A stretch of DNA of 64,000 nt, taken from NCBI RefSeq assembly GCF_900103475.1, contig NZ_FNHG01000002.1, forward strand, positions 186,001-250,000. The letters are read 5' to 3'. A program made the position numbers and the translations under genes. This DNA is from Maricaulis salignorans. GTDB lineage: Bacteria; Pseudomonadota; Alphaproteobacteria; Caulobacterales; Maricaulaceae. The notes beneath the pieces are model-generated. The model had not been told where the DNA came from, made no database searches, and worked only from the letters and a program-made list of their open reading frames with translations. Positions 19,627-29,098 of the stretch are shown here, piece after piece; position 1 is the first letter of the stretch; each line of letters starts with the position of its first letter.

Positions 19627-20049
19627 TCAATTCGCCTTCTTCGGCGGCGTCGGTGCCAGCGCGTCCGGCAGGGGCGCCACCGGAACCCCCTCTTCGCGCA
19701 AGGCCTCGCCCTCCTCGGGCGTGGTCTCGCCATAGATCAGGCGGTCCGGCTTGTCGCCGGCATGAATCGCGCGCGCCTCGGACGCAAAATCCTCACCGAC
19801 ATAGTCGAAATTATTGCGGATATGCGCCTTCACCTGCGATGCCATCGCCTTGAGTTTCGCCTCCGGCGTCGCGTCGCGTTTGCGCGAGGTTGAGACCGCC
19901 GGCGACATCACCGCCTTGCGCACTGTCACCGAGCCGCATTGCGGGCACTCGACCAAGCCTCGATCATTTTGATCGTCAAAGGCGGAAGAGTTCGAAAACC
20001 AGGCTTCGAACCCGTGCTCCTGATCACAAAGGAGCGCATAGCGGATCAT
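19627..20049 (-). CDS. DUF1178 family protein
   Basis: A 140-residue protein of DUF1178, an alpha/betaproteobacterial family without known function. It begins MIRYALLCDQEHGFEAWF and has a likely zinc-binding set: Cys8 with CPQCG (Cys35, Cys38), resembling a FmdB-type ribbon. The C-terminal half is charged and contains an ARAIHAGDKPDRLIYG stretch typical of the family. It overlaps the carbon-nitrogen hydrolase gene by 4 nt and ends the comF-grxC-nit-DUF1178 group. Confidence 0.88.
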   Translation of the reverse strand: MIRYALLCDQEHGFEAWFSNSSAFDDQNDRGLVECPQCGSVTVRKAVMSPAVSTSRKRDATPEAKLKAMASQVKAHIRNNFDYVGEDFASEARAIHAGDKPDRLIYGETTPEEGEALREEGVPVAPLPDALAPTPPKKAN

Positions 20050-20888
20050 CTCAGGATCATCTCGTCCGGGCCGCCCAGCTCGCGGTCATGTAGCAGCGCC
20101 GGGATGCGCGAACGGGCATCAGCGACCCTGTCCATTTTCAGCTCGGCCAGCAGGATTCCCGGCTCATCATGATCAAGCATGGCTGTTACAGCGCCCCACG
20201 GGTCGACAATCATGGAATGCCCCCAGGTGCGGCGGCCATCCACGTGCAGGCCAGCCTGGGCCGGCGCGATCACCCAGGAACCGGTCTCGATCGCCCGCGC
20301 GCGCAACAGGACTTCCCAATGCGCCCGTCCGGTTGGCCGGGTAAAGGCAGCCGGCACGGCGAGAATTTGCGCCCCGGCCTGGGCCAGACGGCGATAGAGA
20401 TAAGCAAAGCGCACATCATAGCAGATCGACAGCCCGAGCCGCGCCGGACCGATATCGGCCAGGACAAGCCGGTCGCCAGCGCGATAATTTGCGGATTCAC
20501 GGTAGGTTTCGCCCTGCCCCAGACCGACATCGAACATGTGCGCCTTGTCGTAACTGGCGAGCAATTGCCCGTCCGGCGCAAACAGGAAAGACCGGTTCGC
20601 GGCGCGGCGATCCCCCAGCTTGACGGCCAGCGAGCCAATCAGCAGCGTGATACCGAGCTCTTTGGCCAGCGCCGCAAACGCCGGAATAGCCGGATCGTCT
20701 TGCGGCGTCCGCATCACGGCGAAGGCCTGGTCCGCATCCTTTTGCACCAGATGCGTGGTTTCCGGTGTCGCAATCAGGGTTGCGCCCTGCGCTGCGGCCT
20801 GCCGGATCAGATCGCAGGCCATCGCCAGATTGGCGGCCGGATCGATACCGGACCGCATCTGGATCAGGGCTGTTGCGATCACGCTCAT
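20046..20888 (-). CDS. Carbon-nitrogen hydrolase (Nit2/omega-amidase-like)
   Basis: A 280-residue nitrilase-superfamily enzyme. The catalytic triad is complete: Glu43 in TPETTHLV, Lys115 in SYDKAHMFD and Cys156 in LSICYDVRF. Sequence style matches the Nit1/Nit2 branch, which hydrolyses deaminated glutathione or omega-amides (alpha-ketoglutaramate). The neighbouring glutaredoxin gene (1-nt overlap, TAATG) fits a glutathione-repair role, which is inference. Cytosolic; no signal peptide. Confidence 0.9.
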   Translation of the reverse strand: MSVIATALIQMRSGIDPAANLAMACDLIRQAAAQGATLIATPETTHLVQKDADQAFAVMRTPQDDPAIPAFAALAKELGITLLIGSLAVKLGDRRAANRSFLFAPDGQLLASYDKAHMFDVGLGQGETYRESANYRAGDRLVLADIGPARLGLSICYDVRFAYLYRRLAQAGAQILAVPAAFTRPTGRAHWEVLLRARAIETGSWVIAPAQAGLHVDGRRTWGHSMIVDPWGAVTAMLDHDEPGILLAELKMDRVADARSRIPALLHDRELGGPDEMILR

Positions 20889-21145
20889 TACAGACCCAGC
20901 ATCCCGTCCAGCTTGCCCGCACGATCCAGCGCCATGAGCTGATCACAACCGCCGACATGCTCCTTGCCGATAAAGATCTGCGGGAAAGTGCGGCCGCCGC
21001 GGGAGCGTTGCACCATTTCCTCGCGTTTCTTCTGGTCGAAACCGGCATCGATCTCCTCGAAGGCGACTTTCTTCGATTTCAGCAGCGAGATCGCGCGGGC
21101 GCAATAGCCGCACATGGGTCGGGTATAGATGGTCACATTGGCCAT
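20888..21145 (-). CDS. grxC: Glutaredoxin 3
   Basis: An 85-residue dithiol glutaredoxin with the active site CGYC at 12-15, and the glutathione-binding RTFPQIFIG and GGCDQL segments. It reduces protein disulfides and glutathione mixed disulfides in the cytosol. Located 20 nt after comF and overlapping the nitrilase gene start by one base, it belongs to the comF-grxC-nit-DUF1178 operon. Confidence 0.96.
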   Translation of the reverse strand: MANVTIYTRPMCGYCARAISLLKSKKVAFEEIDAGFDQKKREEMVQRSRGGRTFPQIFIGKEHVGGCDQLMALDRAGKLDGMLGL

Positions 21146-21165
21146 TGGGGCACTCCTTTACCCTT

Positions 21166-21912
21166 TTACATAGTGGGATCGCTGGCGCGTACAACACGAC
21201 AGAGCGTCACAACAGTCACAACGTCAGCTCCGGCGCGCCGTAACTGGCGCGCACAGGCCGAAGCCGTTGCTCCGGTCGTGAAGACATCATCGACCAGAAC
21301 AATATGGCTGCCGTCAAGCCGGTGACCGGGCGCGATGCGGAAGGCGCCGGCCATATTGCGCCGCCGCGACAACACGCTCTTGCCCGCCTGGCTCGGTGTC
21401 GCCCGCGTTCGCAACAGCCAGCCGGCCTGCATCGGCACCCCCGTCTGGCGCGACAGGGCCTGGCCAAGCAGGGCGGACTGATTGTAGCGCCGCGCCAGCA
21501 GGCGGCGCCAGTGCAGCGGTACCGGCAGGATATAATCAGCGCCGTCCAGGCAGGCTGCGCCGGCCTGGGCCATCCAGCGGCCGAACTGGTCGATCATTTC
21601 GCGCCGGCCGCCATTCTTGAAGCCCAGCACGAGTTGCCGTGAAACATCGCCATAGGCGAGTGGCGCCCGGGCGCGGTCGAATTTGGGCGGGCGGGCCATG
21701 CAGGTCGCGCATAACATGCCTGTGTCGGTGCCAATTCCCGACGCGTAGGGGAAAGGTGCGCCACAGCAATCGCACCAGGGCGCAGCGAGAAAATCCAGCC
21801 CCTGCCAGGCGCTCGCATCCAGTCGGCCGCTGGCATCGACCGGCACACTGTGCACCGGACAGACCGGCGGCCAGATCGCATCGGCAATTGCTGTCAGAAC
21901 GCGTTTGCTCAC
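21166..21912 (-). CDS. comF: ComF family phosphoribosyltransferase-like protein
   Basis: A 248-residue ComF family protein starting at GTG 21912 (AAGGGAAGGGGG upstream), so the frame extending to 22041 is not used because it would overlap the divergent methyltransferase. An N-terminal double-zinc motif is present (CDCCGAPFPYAS then CATCMARP), and the C-terminal half has the PRPP-binding loop VLVDDVFTTGATASA. ComF helps DNA uptake in naturally competent bacteria by an unclear mechanism; many non-competent bacteria carry it. First gene of its operon. Confidence 0.9.
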   Translation of the reverse strand: MSKRVLTAIADAIWPPVCPVHSVPVDASGRLDASAWQGLDFLAAPWCDCCGAPFPYASGIGTDTGMLCATCMARPPKFDRARAPLAYGDVSRQLVLGFKNGGRREMIDQFGRWMAQAGAACLDGADYILPVPLHWRRLLARRYNQSALLGQALSRQTGVPMQAGWLLRTRATPSQAGKSVLSRRRNMAGAFRIAPGHRLDGSHIVLVDDVFTTGATASACARQLRRAGADVVTVVTLCRVVRASDPTM

Positions 21913-21956
21913 ACCGCCCCCTTCCCTTGGCGCGCCGCAAAAGGCATATCGGCTGC

Positions 21957-22874
21957 ATGTCGCCCGACCTGCCCCCGCTTTTGTTCGATCGAGGCCTGCT
22001 GCGTCAGCGCCGCAACCGCGCCGCGCGCAGCATACAATCATACAATTTTCTCGTGCAACGGGCGTTCGACGATATTTGTGACCGGGTCGAAGGCGTCATG
22101 CGCGACTTTGACCACGGCGTGATCCTCGGCGGCGGCCCCGGTCTGCAAGCAGAATTTCGCCACCGCCATGCCGGTAGCAAGACCGGTTGGGTCGCGCAGA
22201 GCGATCTGGCACCGGCCGTTGCAGGCCGGCTTGAAAGCCCTGCCCTGGCACTCGATGAGGAGCGCCTGCCCTTCGCCGATTCCAGTCTGGATCTGATCAT
22301 GGCCCCGCTCGGCCTGCACTGGACCAATGATCTGCCCGGCGTGCTGGTGCAATTGCGCCGGGCGCTGAAGCCGGACGGTTTTCTGGCGGCCGCGCTGCTG
22401 GGCGGCAATAGCCTCACCGAATTGCGCCAATGCCTGGCAACAGCCGAGAGCGAGCTGAGCGGCGGCGCCCATGCGCGCGTCTCGCCGCTGGCCGGCACCT
22501 TCGATATTGCAGCCCTGCTGCAACGCGCCGGTTTCACCATGCCGGTTGCCGATATCGACCGTGTCACGGTGCGCTATGACAATGCCTTCGCCCTGATGGC
22601 CGATCTGCGCGGCATGGGTGAAACCAGTATTCTCGCGGACCGGCCCCGGAGACCGGCGACACGGGCCCTCTTCGTGCGTATGGCCGAAATCTATGCGCAG
22701 CGTTTCTCTGACCCTGACGGGCGTATCCGCGCCACATTCGAGATCGTCCACGCCGCCGGATGGGCCCCGCATCCCGATCAGCCGGTCGCCAAGCGTCCAG
22801 GCTCGGCGACGGTGAGGCTGGCCGATGCGCTGGGTGTGACGGAAGAATCTGCGGGCGAGAAGGCCGGGCGCTAG
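21957..22874 (+). CDS. NDUFAF5-like SAM-dependent methyltransferase-fold protein
   Basis: A 305-residue class I methyltransferase-fold protein, starting at ATG 21957. It resembles human NDUFAF5 (C20orf7) and BioC: N-terminal FDRGLLRQRRNRAA, glycine loop GGGPG at 58-62, then LPFADSSLDLIM, LGLHWTNDLPGVL, LKPDGFLAAALLGG, LAGTFDIAALLQRAGF, LMADLRGMGE. NDUFAF5 hydroxylates an arginine of complex I subunit NDUFS7 during assembly, so a complex I assembly role is likely in this alphaproteobacterium (inference). Divergent from comF by 44 nt; its stop overlaps the stop of the opposing pilin gene. Confidence 0.85.
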   Translation: MSPDLPPLLFDRGLLRQRRNRAARSIQSYNFLVQRAFDDICDRVEGVMRDFDHGVILGGGPGLQAEFRHRHAGSKTGWVAQSDLAPAVAGRLESPALALDEERLPFADSSLDLIMAPLGLHWTNDLPGVLVQLRRALKPDGFLAAALLGGNSLTELRQCLATAESELSGGAHARVSPLAGTFDIAALLQRAGFTMPVADIDRVTVRYDNAFALMADLRGMGETSILADRPRRPATRALFVRMAEIYAQRFSDPDGRIRATFEIVHAAGWAPHPDQPVAKRPGSATVRLADALGVTEESAGEKAGR

Positions 22875-23029
22875 ATCGCGCCTGCGACGTCGTTATAGAG
22901 CCGGGCCACGGCCGGACCAAAACTTGCCCAGAGGCCTAGGATCACCGTCGCCATTGCCGCCGCGATCATGCCGTACTCGATCGCCGTGGCACCGCTTTCA
23001 TCGCGGATGAATCGTTTCAGCATGGACAT
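22871..23029 (-). CDS. Flp-type (class IVb) pilin, very short
   Basis: A 52-residue protein read leftward: a short basic leader MSMLKRFIRDESG, then ATAIEYGMIAAAMATVILGLW and a short tail ending in AGAI. The G-A-T-A-I-E-Y-G signature with Glu and Tyr, followed by a hydrophobic helix, is diagnostic of Flp pilins, which are cleaved by CpaA/TadV prepilin peptidase and form tight-adherence pili. The start at 23029 overlaps the mutT stop (TGATG), or ATG 23023 may be used. No other tad/cpa gene is in the window. Its stop overlaps the opposing methyltransferase stop. Confidence 0.88.
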   Translation of the reverse strand: MSMLKRFIRDESGATAIEYGMIAAAMATVILGLWASFGPAVARLYNDVAGAI

Positions 23030-23445
23030 CACAGGCGATCCCTCAACTCGGCAGCCAGCGGGAGATCCGCGGCCGGCATGCGATACTCACGCAGCTTTTC
23101 CTTGCGCACCCAGGCGAGTTCCTGACCCTCATTGGGCTGGGGGAAACCATCCCAGGTCCGGCACAGGAAGAAGGGCATCACAATGTGGAAGTCCGGATAG
23201 GCGTGCGAAACGAAGGCAAAGGGATGCAGGCACCGCTCACACGGTTCGACACTCAGCTCTTCACGCAATTCGCGAACCACAGCCTGCTCCGGTGTCTCAC
23301 CCGGCTCGATCTTGCCGCCGGGAAATTCCCAAAGGCCCGCCATCGGCTTTCCCTCGGGGCGCCTGGCGATCAGGATACGGCCATCCGCATCCAGCAAAGC
23401 ACAGGCGGCAACATAGAGGACCGGTTTGGGGCCACGAGCATCCAT
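23029..23445 (-). CDS. mutT: MutT-type Nudix hydrolase (8-oxo-dGTP diphosphatase)
   Basis: A 138-residue Nudix enzyme starting at ATG 23445 with GGAG 10 nt upstream; an in-frame TTG at 23454 is less likely. The Nudix box is complete: GGKIEPGETPEQAVVRELRE followed by ELSV. The neighbouring ARRPEGKPMAGLWEFPGGK is typical of MutT, which hydrolyses 8-oxo-dGTP and so prevents A:T to C:G mutations. Its stop codon overlaps the Flp pilin start. Confidence 0.92.
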   Translation of the reverse strand: MDARGPKPVLYVAACALLDADGRILIARRPEGKPMAGLWEFPGGKIEPGETPEQAVVRELREELSVEPCERCLHPFAFVSHAYPDFHIVMPFFLCRTWDGFPQPNEGQELAWVRKEKLREYRMPAADLPLAAELRDRL

Positions 23446-23495
23446 TATGAACAAACTCCGTTAAGGGCAGGTGCAGGAAGGCGGTTAAGCGGGTC

Positions 23496-24467
23496 TTAGC
23501 CGGGATCGGCGACCGAATCACCTGCTTCGACCTCAACGCCCTCGACGATGGGTTCGCCAGCGTCCGCGGGCCCGATATCGCCCTCATCCTCAAGCATGAT
23601 ATCCGGTTCCGGCAAGGCCGCCCGCTCAATCACCGCCTGCTGCCGCAAACCCTCAATCAGCCCCTCCAGCTGATCGAAGGTGTAGAAGCGCACAATATTC
23701 GGCCTCAACGTCTCCAGGCTCGGAGGTGGTTCGCGGCGACGGTCGATCACGTGCAGGATATGCCAGCCAAACTCGGTCTCGAACGCTTCGGAGGTTTCGC
23801 CCGCTCCAGTCCGAAAGGCGACAGCCCCGAAAGCCGGCAATACGCCCTCACGCGTGAAATACCCCAGATCGCCGCCCTGCAGCCGTGTCGCCTGGTCCTG
23901 GCTCATGCGCACAGCCAGCGAGGCGAAATCCTGCCCGGCATCCACCAGCGCCCGGATCGCCTCGGCCTCTTCGCGGGTATCGACGAGGATATGGCGCGCA
24001 CGCACCTCCTCGCCGAGCGGGATGAGTCGAACCTGTTCCTGGTAAATCCGCTCGATCGTCGCTTCATTGACGGCGTCGGCGAGCGCCGTTTCAACCAGCA
24101 CATTCCCGAGAATGCGTTCCTCGGCGAGCGCCAGCCGCCGCTGTGCCTCCTCCGCCTGGTCGAGGCCGCGGCGCCGCGCTTCCATCGCCAATAGACGCTG
24201 ATCGATCAATTCGTCGAGAATCGCCGCGAATGCCTCGCTTCCCGGCGCGACCGGCGGAGATTCGCCGCCCTCCGCCTGGCTTGCCGCTTCGCGCTCGACA
24301 TCGGAACGGCGGATCAATGTGCCATCGACCCGCGCCATGACCGGATCGCGCTCATCCAATGACAGCGCGGAACCGGACGGTCCGAAATCCGCGGCTGTAC
24401 GGCGCGGCTCAGGCCCGCATCCGGCAAGTACGACAAGCGCCAAGCTTGCTGCAAAAAGACGTTTCAT
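23496..24467 (-). CDS. Parvulin-type peptidyl-prolyl isomerase lipoprotein
   Basis: A 323-residue predicted lipoprotein: MKRLFAASLALVVLAGC gives a lipobox with Cys17. A SurA/PrsA-like N-terminal helical region (about 45-150) precedes a parvulin rotamase domain (about 160-260) with VRARHILVDTREEAEAI, QGGDLGYFTREGVLPAF and TEFGWHILHVIDRR. The tail is acidic and low in complexity. It would assist folding of exported proteins, fitting the divergent secA 185 nt away. ATG 24467 is chosen over GTG 24482 because the signal peptide then has normal length. Confidence 0.9.
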   Translation of the reverse strand: MKRLFAASLALVVLAGCGPEPRRTAADFGPSGSALSLDERDPVMARVDGTLIRRSDVEREAASQAEGGESPPVAPGSEAFAAILDELIDQRLLAMEARRRGLDQAEEAQRRLALAEERILGNVLVETALADAVNEATIERIYQEQVRLIPLGEEVRARHILVDTREEAEAIRALVDAGQDFASLAVRMSQDQATRLQGGDLGYFTREGVLPAFGAVAFRTGAGETSEAFETEFGWHILHVIDRRREPPPSLETLRPNIVRFYTFDQLEGLIEGLRQQAVIERAALPEPDIMLEDEGDIGPADAGEPIVEGVEVEAGDSVADPG

Positions 24468-24652
24468 CGACACCAACTTCACCTCGCCGGGCCATGCGGA
24501 CGCATACTGTGCCGCGCGGCTTGATTGACACTGATTGTCCCCATCCTTAAGTCAGCCAGACGTTTCAAAGCAATGCCAGCGCCTGCGCCGGTCCATTGAT
24601 CTGGCCCCTGACGCATTTGCTAGCCCAACCGTTGTTCGCAAAGCCAGACACC

Positions 24653-27523
24653 ATGCTCTCACTTGCCCGCAAGATCTTCGGAACTGAAACTGGCCGCAAA
24701 TTGCGCCGCATGAAGCCGATTGTCGACAAAATCAATGCACTCGAGGCCGATTTCAAGGCGCTCTCCGACGAAGCCCTCAAGGGCAAGACCGCCGAATTCC
24801 GGGCGCGCCTGGAACAGGGTGCCAAGCTCAACGACCTGTTGCCGGAAGCTTTCGCCGCCGTTCGCGAAGCTGCCGACCGGGCGATTGGCCTTCGTCCCTA
24901 CGATGTGCAGCTGATGGGCGGCATCGTCCTCAATGACAGCTCGATCGCCGAGATGAAGACCGGCGAAGGCAAGACCCTCGTCGCCACCCTGCCCTGCTAT
25001 CTCAATGCCCTGCCGGGGACCGGCGTCCATGTCGTGACGGTCAATGACTATCTCGCCACGCGCGATTCCGAGTGGATGGGCAAGGTGTTCGCGCAACTGG
25101 GTATGACCACGGGCGTGATCTCGCACGGCAAGTCCGACCAGGAACGCCGCGAGGCCTATGCCTGCGATATCACCTACGCGACCAATAATGAGCTCGGCTT
25201 CGATTATCTTCGCGACAATATGAAGTACTCGATCGAGGAAATGGTCCAGCGCGGCCATGCCTACGCCCTCGTCGACGAAGTTGATTCGATCCTGATCGAT
25301 GAGGCGCGCACGCCGCTGATCATTTCCGGCCGCACCGAGGATCGTACCGAATTTTACAAGACGATCGACGCCCTGATCCCGCAGTTGGGTGACGACACTT
25401 ATGAGATCGACGAAAAGGCCCGCTCCGTCCTGCTGACGGAAGAGGGCAATGAAGAGATCGAACGCCTGCTGCGCGAGAATGACCTGCTCAAGGAAGGCGA
25501 TCTGTACGACATCGAGAATGTCTCCATCGTCCACCACGTCAACCAGGCACTGAAGGCCCACAAGATCTTCCAGATCGACAAGGACTATATCGTCAAGGGC
25601 GAAGAGGTCCTGCTGATCGATGAGTTCACGGGCCGCATGATGCAGGGGCGCCGCCTGTCTGACGGCTTGCACCAGGCAATCGAGGCCAAGGAAGGCGCGA
25701 AGATCCAGCCGGAGAACCAGACGCTGGCCTCCGTCACCTTCCAGAATTATTTCCGCCTCTACAAAAAGCTCGCCGGCATGACCGGCACGGCCGCGACCGA
25801 GGCCGACGAATTTCATTCGATCTACGAGCTGGAAGTCGTCGAAATTCCGACCAACCGGCCCATCGCGCGGATCGATAATGAAGACGAGGTCTTCCGGACC
25901 CTGGTCGACAAATATGCGGCCATCGTGGACGACCTGGTCGATTGCCAGGAGCGCGGCCAGCCCGTGCTCGTCGGTACGGTTTCGATCGAGAAGTCCGAGC
26001 AATTATCGAAACTGCTCAGCGACAAGAAGACCTTCCGCGATACGCTCGGCCATCTCTATCCCAAGGATGATGCCGAGATCGAGGCGTTCAAGAAGTCCGG
26101 CCGCCCCGACGCCCGTCCGCTCAAGGACATGCTCAAGCTGATCCCGCTCGAGCATAATGTGCTCAATGCGCGCTATCACGAACAGGAAGCCCTGATCGTC
26201 GCCCAGGCCGGTGTGCCCGGGGCTATCACGATCGCCACCAATATGGCGGGCCGCGGGACCGATATTCAGCTCGGCGGCAATGCCGATATGCGCATGATGC
26301 AGTGGAAGGCCGAACAGGCTGAAAAAGGCGTTGAGCCCGATGAGGCTGCCATCGCGGCCCAGAAAACAGTGATCGCCGCCGATATCGCCGCCAAGCGCGA
26401 AATCGCGCTCGCTGCGGGCGGGCTCTATGTCCTCGGCACCGAGCGTCATGAAAGCCGCCGCATCGATAACCAGCTGCGTGGCCGTACCGGCCGCCAGGGT
26501 GATCCGGGCCGGTCGAAATTCTACATTTCCGTACAGGACGACCTGCTGCGCATTTTCGCGCCGGAACGCCTGGACGGGATCATGAAAACGCTTGGCCTGA
26601 AAGAGGGCGAGGCGATCACGCATCCGTGGATGTCCAAGGCATTGGAGACCTCGCAGCGCAAGGTCGAGCAGCGCAATTTCGACATTCGCAAGAACGTCCT
26701 CAAATATGATGATGTCATGAATGATCAGCGCAAGGCCGTGTTCGAGCAGCGCATTGATTTCATGACCGCTCCCGATGTTGCCGACGTCATCAAGGACATG
26801 CGCCACCAGACCGCCGAAGATCTCGTCACCGAGCACATCCCGCCCAAAGTCTATGCGGACCAGTGGGATGTCGAGGGCCTGGCAACGGAATTGCGCGAAG
26901 TCTTCGGACTCGACCTGCCAGTCCAGGACTGGGCCAAGGAAGAGGGCATTGCCGACGAGGAAATCCTCGAACGCGTCACTGAAGCTGCCGACCGGGCCTT
27001 CGCCGAGAAGGCCGCCAATGGCGGTCCTGATTTGATGCGCCGGATCGAGAAATCCTTCCTGCTTCAGGCCATCGACCAGAACTGGCGCGAGCATCTGCAA
27101 AATCTCGACGCGATGCGCTCGATGATCGGCCTGCGCAGCTATGCCCAACGCGATCCGCTCAATGAGTTCAAGACCGAGGCCTTCGCGCTGTTCGAAAAAA
27201 TGATGGACAGCCTGCGCGTCGAAGTGACCAAGCAACTGATGCTGATCCGCTTTGAGCGCGCACCGGCGGCGCCCGAAGTGCCGCAGGACATCACCGCGAC
27301 CCATATCGATCCGCGTACCGGTCGCAATGCGATGGGTGCGCCCGATGCGGGGCCTGTCGCCTCACGCGTATCGCCAACCCAGCGCCGGACCTCCGAGCCA
27401 GCCGATCCGACCAAGCCGGAAACCTGGGGACGCGTAGCACGCAATGCCGCCTGTCCTTGCGGGTCGGGCAAGAAATACAAGCAATGTCATGGCGCCATTG
27501 GCAGCCGCGACACCGAAACCTGA
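24653..27523 (+). CDS. secA: Preprotein translocase subunit SecA
   Basis: SecA is the ATPase motor that drives preproteins through SecYEG. The 956-residue protein starts at ATG 24653 ([10 protein letters not shown]); a frame extending to 24596 is not family-like. Visible features: Walker A GEGKT at 104-108, Walker B DEVD at 208-211, [14 protein letters not shown], the helicase-like [15 protein letters not shown] and RTGRQGDPG, and a C-terminal zinc-binding SEC-C motif [14 protein letters not shown] for SecB/phospholipid interaction. Its 3' end overlaps the GNAT gene by 35 nt. Confidence 0.99.
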   Translation: MLSLARKIFGTETGRKLRRMKPIVDKINALEADFKALSDEALKGKTAEFRARLEQGAKLNDLLPEAFAAVREAADRAIGLRPYDVQLMGGIVLNDSSIAEMKTGEGKTLVATLPCYLNALPGTGVHVVTVNDYLATRDSEWMGKVFAQLGMTTGVISHGKSDQERREAYACDITYATNNELGFDYLRDNMKYSIEEMVQRGHAYALVDEVDSILIDEARTPLIISGRTEDRTEFYKTIDALIPQLGDDTYEIDEKARSVLLTEEGNEEIERLLRENDLLKEGDLYDIENVSIVHHVNQALKAHKIFQIDKDYIVKGEEVLLIDEFTGRMMQGRRLSDGLHQAIEAKEGAKIQPENQTLASVTFQNYFRLYKKLAGMTGTAATEADEFHSIYELEVVEIPTNRPIARIDNEDEVFRTLVDKYAAIVDDLVDCQERGQPVLVGTVSIEKSEQLSKLLSDKKTFRDTLGHLYPKDDAEIEAFKKSGRPDARPLKDMLKLIPLEHNVLNARYHEQEALIVAQAGVPGAITIATNMAGRGTDIQLGGNADMRMMQWKAEQAEKGVEPDEAAIAAQKTVIAADIAAKREIALAAGGLYVLGTERHESRRIDNQLRGRTGRQGDPGRSKFYISVQDDLLRIFAPERLDGIMKTLGLKEGEAITHPWMSKALETSQRKVEQRNFDIRKNVLKYDDVMNDQRKAVFEQRIDFMTAPDVADVIKDMRHQTAEDLVTEHIPPKVYADQWDVEGLATELREVFGLDLPVQDWAKEEGIADEEILERVTEAADRAFAEKAANGGPDLMRRIEKSFLLQAIDQNWREHLQNLDAMRSMIGLRSYAQRDPLNEFKTEAFALFEKMMDSLRVEVTKQLMLIRFERAPAAPEVPQDITATHIDPRTGRNAMGAPDAGPVASRVSPTQRRTSEPADPTKPETWGRVARNAACPCGSGKKYKQCHGAIGSRDTET

Positions 27524-27977
27524 TATTCGCCTGCGCCCTGCCCGACCGGGCGAGGCGCAGGCATTATCGGCCCTGTGCCTGCGCTCAAAGGCGTATTGGG
27601 GCTATGATGCGGCCTTCATGGCCGCAGTTGAGCCCTATCTCAAGGTCACTGACGAGGCGATCCGCGCGGGCCATGTCACCGTCGCCCAGAGCGCCGACGG
27701 CAATCCGGTCGGCGTCTGCCAGATCGACCCGAACGGCCATGGCGGCTCACTCGATTTGCTGTTCATTGAACCGGATATCATCGGCACGGGTGCCGGCCGC
27801 GCGCTGTTTGAACGCGCCAAGGCGCAATTGAAGTCCCTGGGCTTGCCGGTGATGACGATCCTGTCGGATCCGTATGCCGAGCCCGCCTATCTGCACATGG
27901 GCGCTCGCCGCGTCGAGATGCGCAGCTCAGACGTCTTCCCTGGACGGGAATTGCCCTGGCTGGAAGTGGCACTGTGA
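27489..27977 (+). CDS. GNAT family N-acetyltransferase
   Basis: A 162-residue GNAT acetyltransferase starting at ATG 27489, inside the end of secA. The family pattern is visible: [22 protein letters not shown] at the start of the fold, [21 protein letters not shown] with the acetyl-CoA-binding loop (G-T-G-A-G-R), and a C-terminal strand pair [13 protein letters not shown]. The substrate is unknown. Translation is probably coupled to secA through the overlap, though no function links them. Confidence 0.85.
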   Translation: MAPLAAATPKPDIRLRPARPGEAQALSALCLRSKAYWGYDAAFMAAVEPYLKVTDEAIRAGHVTVAQSADGNPVGVCQIDPNGHGGSLDLLFIEPDIIGTGAGRALFERAKAQLKSLGLPVMTILSDPYAEPAYLHMGARRVEMRSSDVFPGRELPWLEVAL

Positions 27978-27999
27978 TAAAACTGCGAAAGCGTCGCAG
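27978..27999 (-). terminator. Rho-independent terminator of accA
   Basis: Between converging genes, read leftward: stem CTGCGA / TCGCAG (27999-27994 with 27988-27983), 5-nt loop, then TTTTATCA. Six-base-pair stem with a short U-tract, starting 7 nt after the accA stop codon. Confidence 0.65.
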
Positions 28000-28005
28000 C
28001 CAGGC

Positions 28006-28989
28006 CTAGAAGGCGCCGCCGCCGGCCCGGCCGATGGCCAGGAAGCGTTCACGGCGTTTCTGGCGCAATTCCTTGTCCGACAGACCGTCGAGCTTGGCCA
28101 GATGGGCCTCAATGGCATTGCCGACTGAGCGCATGGTCTCGACCGGGTGGCGATGCGCCCCGCCGATCGGCTCGGGAATGATCTCGTCGATGATCTTGAA
28201 GCCGAGCAGATCCGGTGCGGTGACCTTCATCGCGACGGCGGCGTCCTTGGCCTTGGCCTGATCCTTCCACAGGATCGAGGCACAGCCCTCCGGCGAGATC
28301 ACCGAATAGATGGAATGCTCCAGCATCATCACGACATTGGCGCTGGCCAGGGCCACCGCGCCGCCGGATCCGCCTTCACCCGTGATCACCGAGATCAGCG
28401 GCGTGCCCAGCGTCAGGCAGCGTTCGGTCGAGCGCGCAATCGCTTCGGCCTGGCCGCGCTCTTCAGCACCAAGACCAGGATAAGCACCGGCGGTGTCGAC
28501 AAAGGTCAGGACGGGCAGGCCGAATTTCTCGGCCAGATCCATGATGCGGATCGCCTTGCGATAGCCCTCGGGCCGAGCCATGCCAAAATTATGGTGCAGG
28601 CGGCTCTCGGTATCATGGCCCTTCTCATGGCCGATCACGACCACGGAACGGCCCCGGAATCGGCCAAGCCCACCGACGATGGCTGCATCTTCGGAGAAGC
28701 GCCGATCGCCGCACAACTCTTCGAAATCCTCGATCAGCGCCTTGCGGTAATCACGGAAATGCGGCCGCTCCGGGTGACGCGCGACCTGGGTCTTGCGCCA
28801 GGGGTCGAGCTTGCCATAGAGGGTCGCAAGCTGTTCCGACGCCTTCTGACGCAGCTTCGCTGTCTCTTCGGCCATATCTGGCGCATCGCCGCCGCCTGCA
28901 CCGGAGAGCGTTTCAAGCTCTTCGATCTTGGCTTCCAGCTCGGCCAGCGGCCGTTCGAAATCGAGATAGGTACGCGTAGGATCGGACAT
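28006..28989 (-). CDS. accA: Acetyl-CoA carboxylase carboxyltransferase subunit alpha
   Basis: AccA with AccD transfers the carboxyl group from biotin to acetyl-CoA, forming malonyl-CoA for fatty-acid synthesis. The 327-residue length is normal. It starts with the family's [16 protein letters not shown] coiled-coil and holds [30 protein letters not shown] and [11 protein letters not shown], the oxyanion-forming glycine-rich loops of crotonase-fold carboxyltransferases. Monocistronic with its own terminator. accD is not in the window. Confidence 0.98.
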   Translation of the reverse strand: MSDPTRTYLDFERPLAELEAKIEELETLSGAGGGDAPDMAEETAKLRQKASEQLATLYGKLDPWRKTQVARHPERPHFRDYRKALIEDFEELCGDRRFSEDAAIVGGLGRFRGRSVVVIGHEKGHDTESRLHHNFGMARPEGYRKAIRIMDLAEKFGLPVLTFVDTAGAYPGLGAEERGQAEAIARSTERCLTLGTPLISVITGEGGSGGAVALASANVVMMLEHSIYSVISPEGCASILWKDQAKAKDAAVAMKVTAPDLLGFKIIDEIIPEPIGGAHRHPVETMRSVGNAIEAHLAKLDGLSDKELRQKRRERFLAIGRAGGGAF

Positions 28990-29098
28990 GCCCGTTTAAC
29001 GCCTGTGGACGTTCAAGATGGGGTCGAACCTAACCAGCCGCGCCGAGCGTCACAAGTGCGCAATACTGTCGGTGAACAGAAGTGCGTTGGAACGGGGT

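Noticed and set aside
24659-27304. Two long open frames antisense to secA
   Set aside because: Common in GC-rich DNA; SecA motifs on the other strand are continuous and complete.
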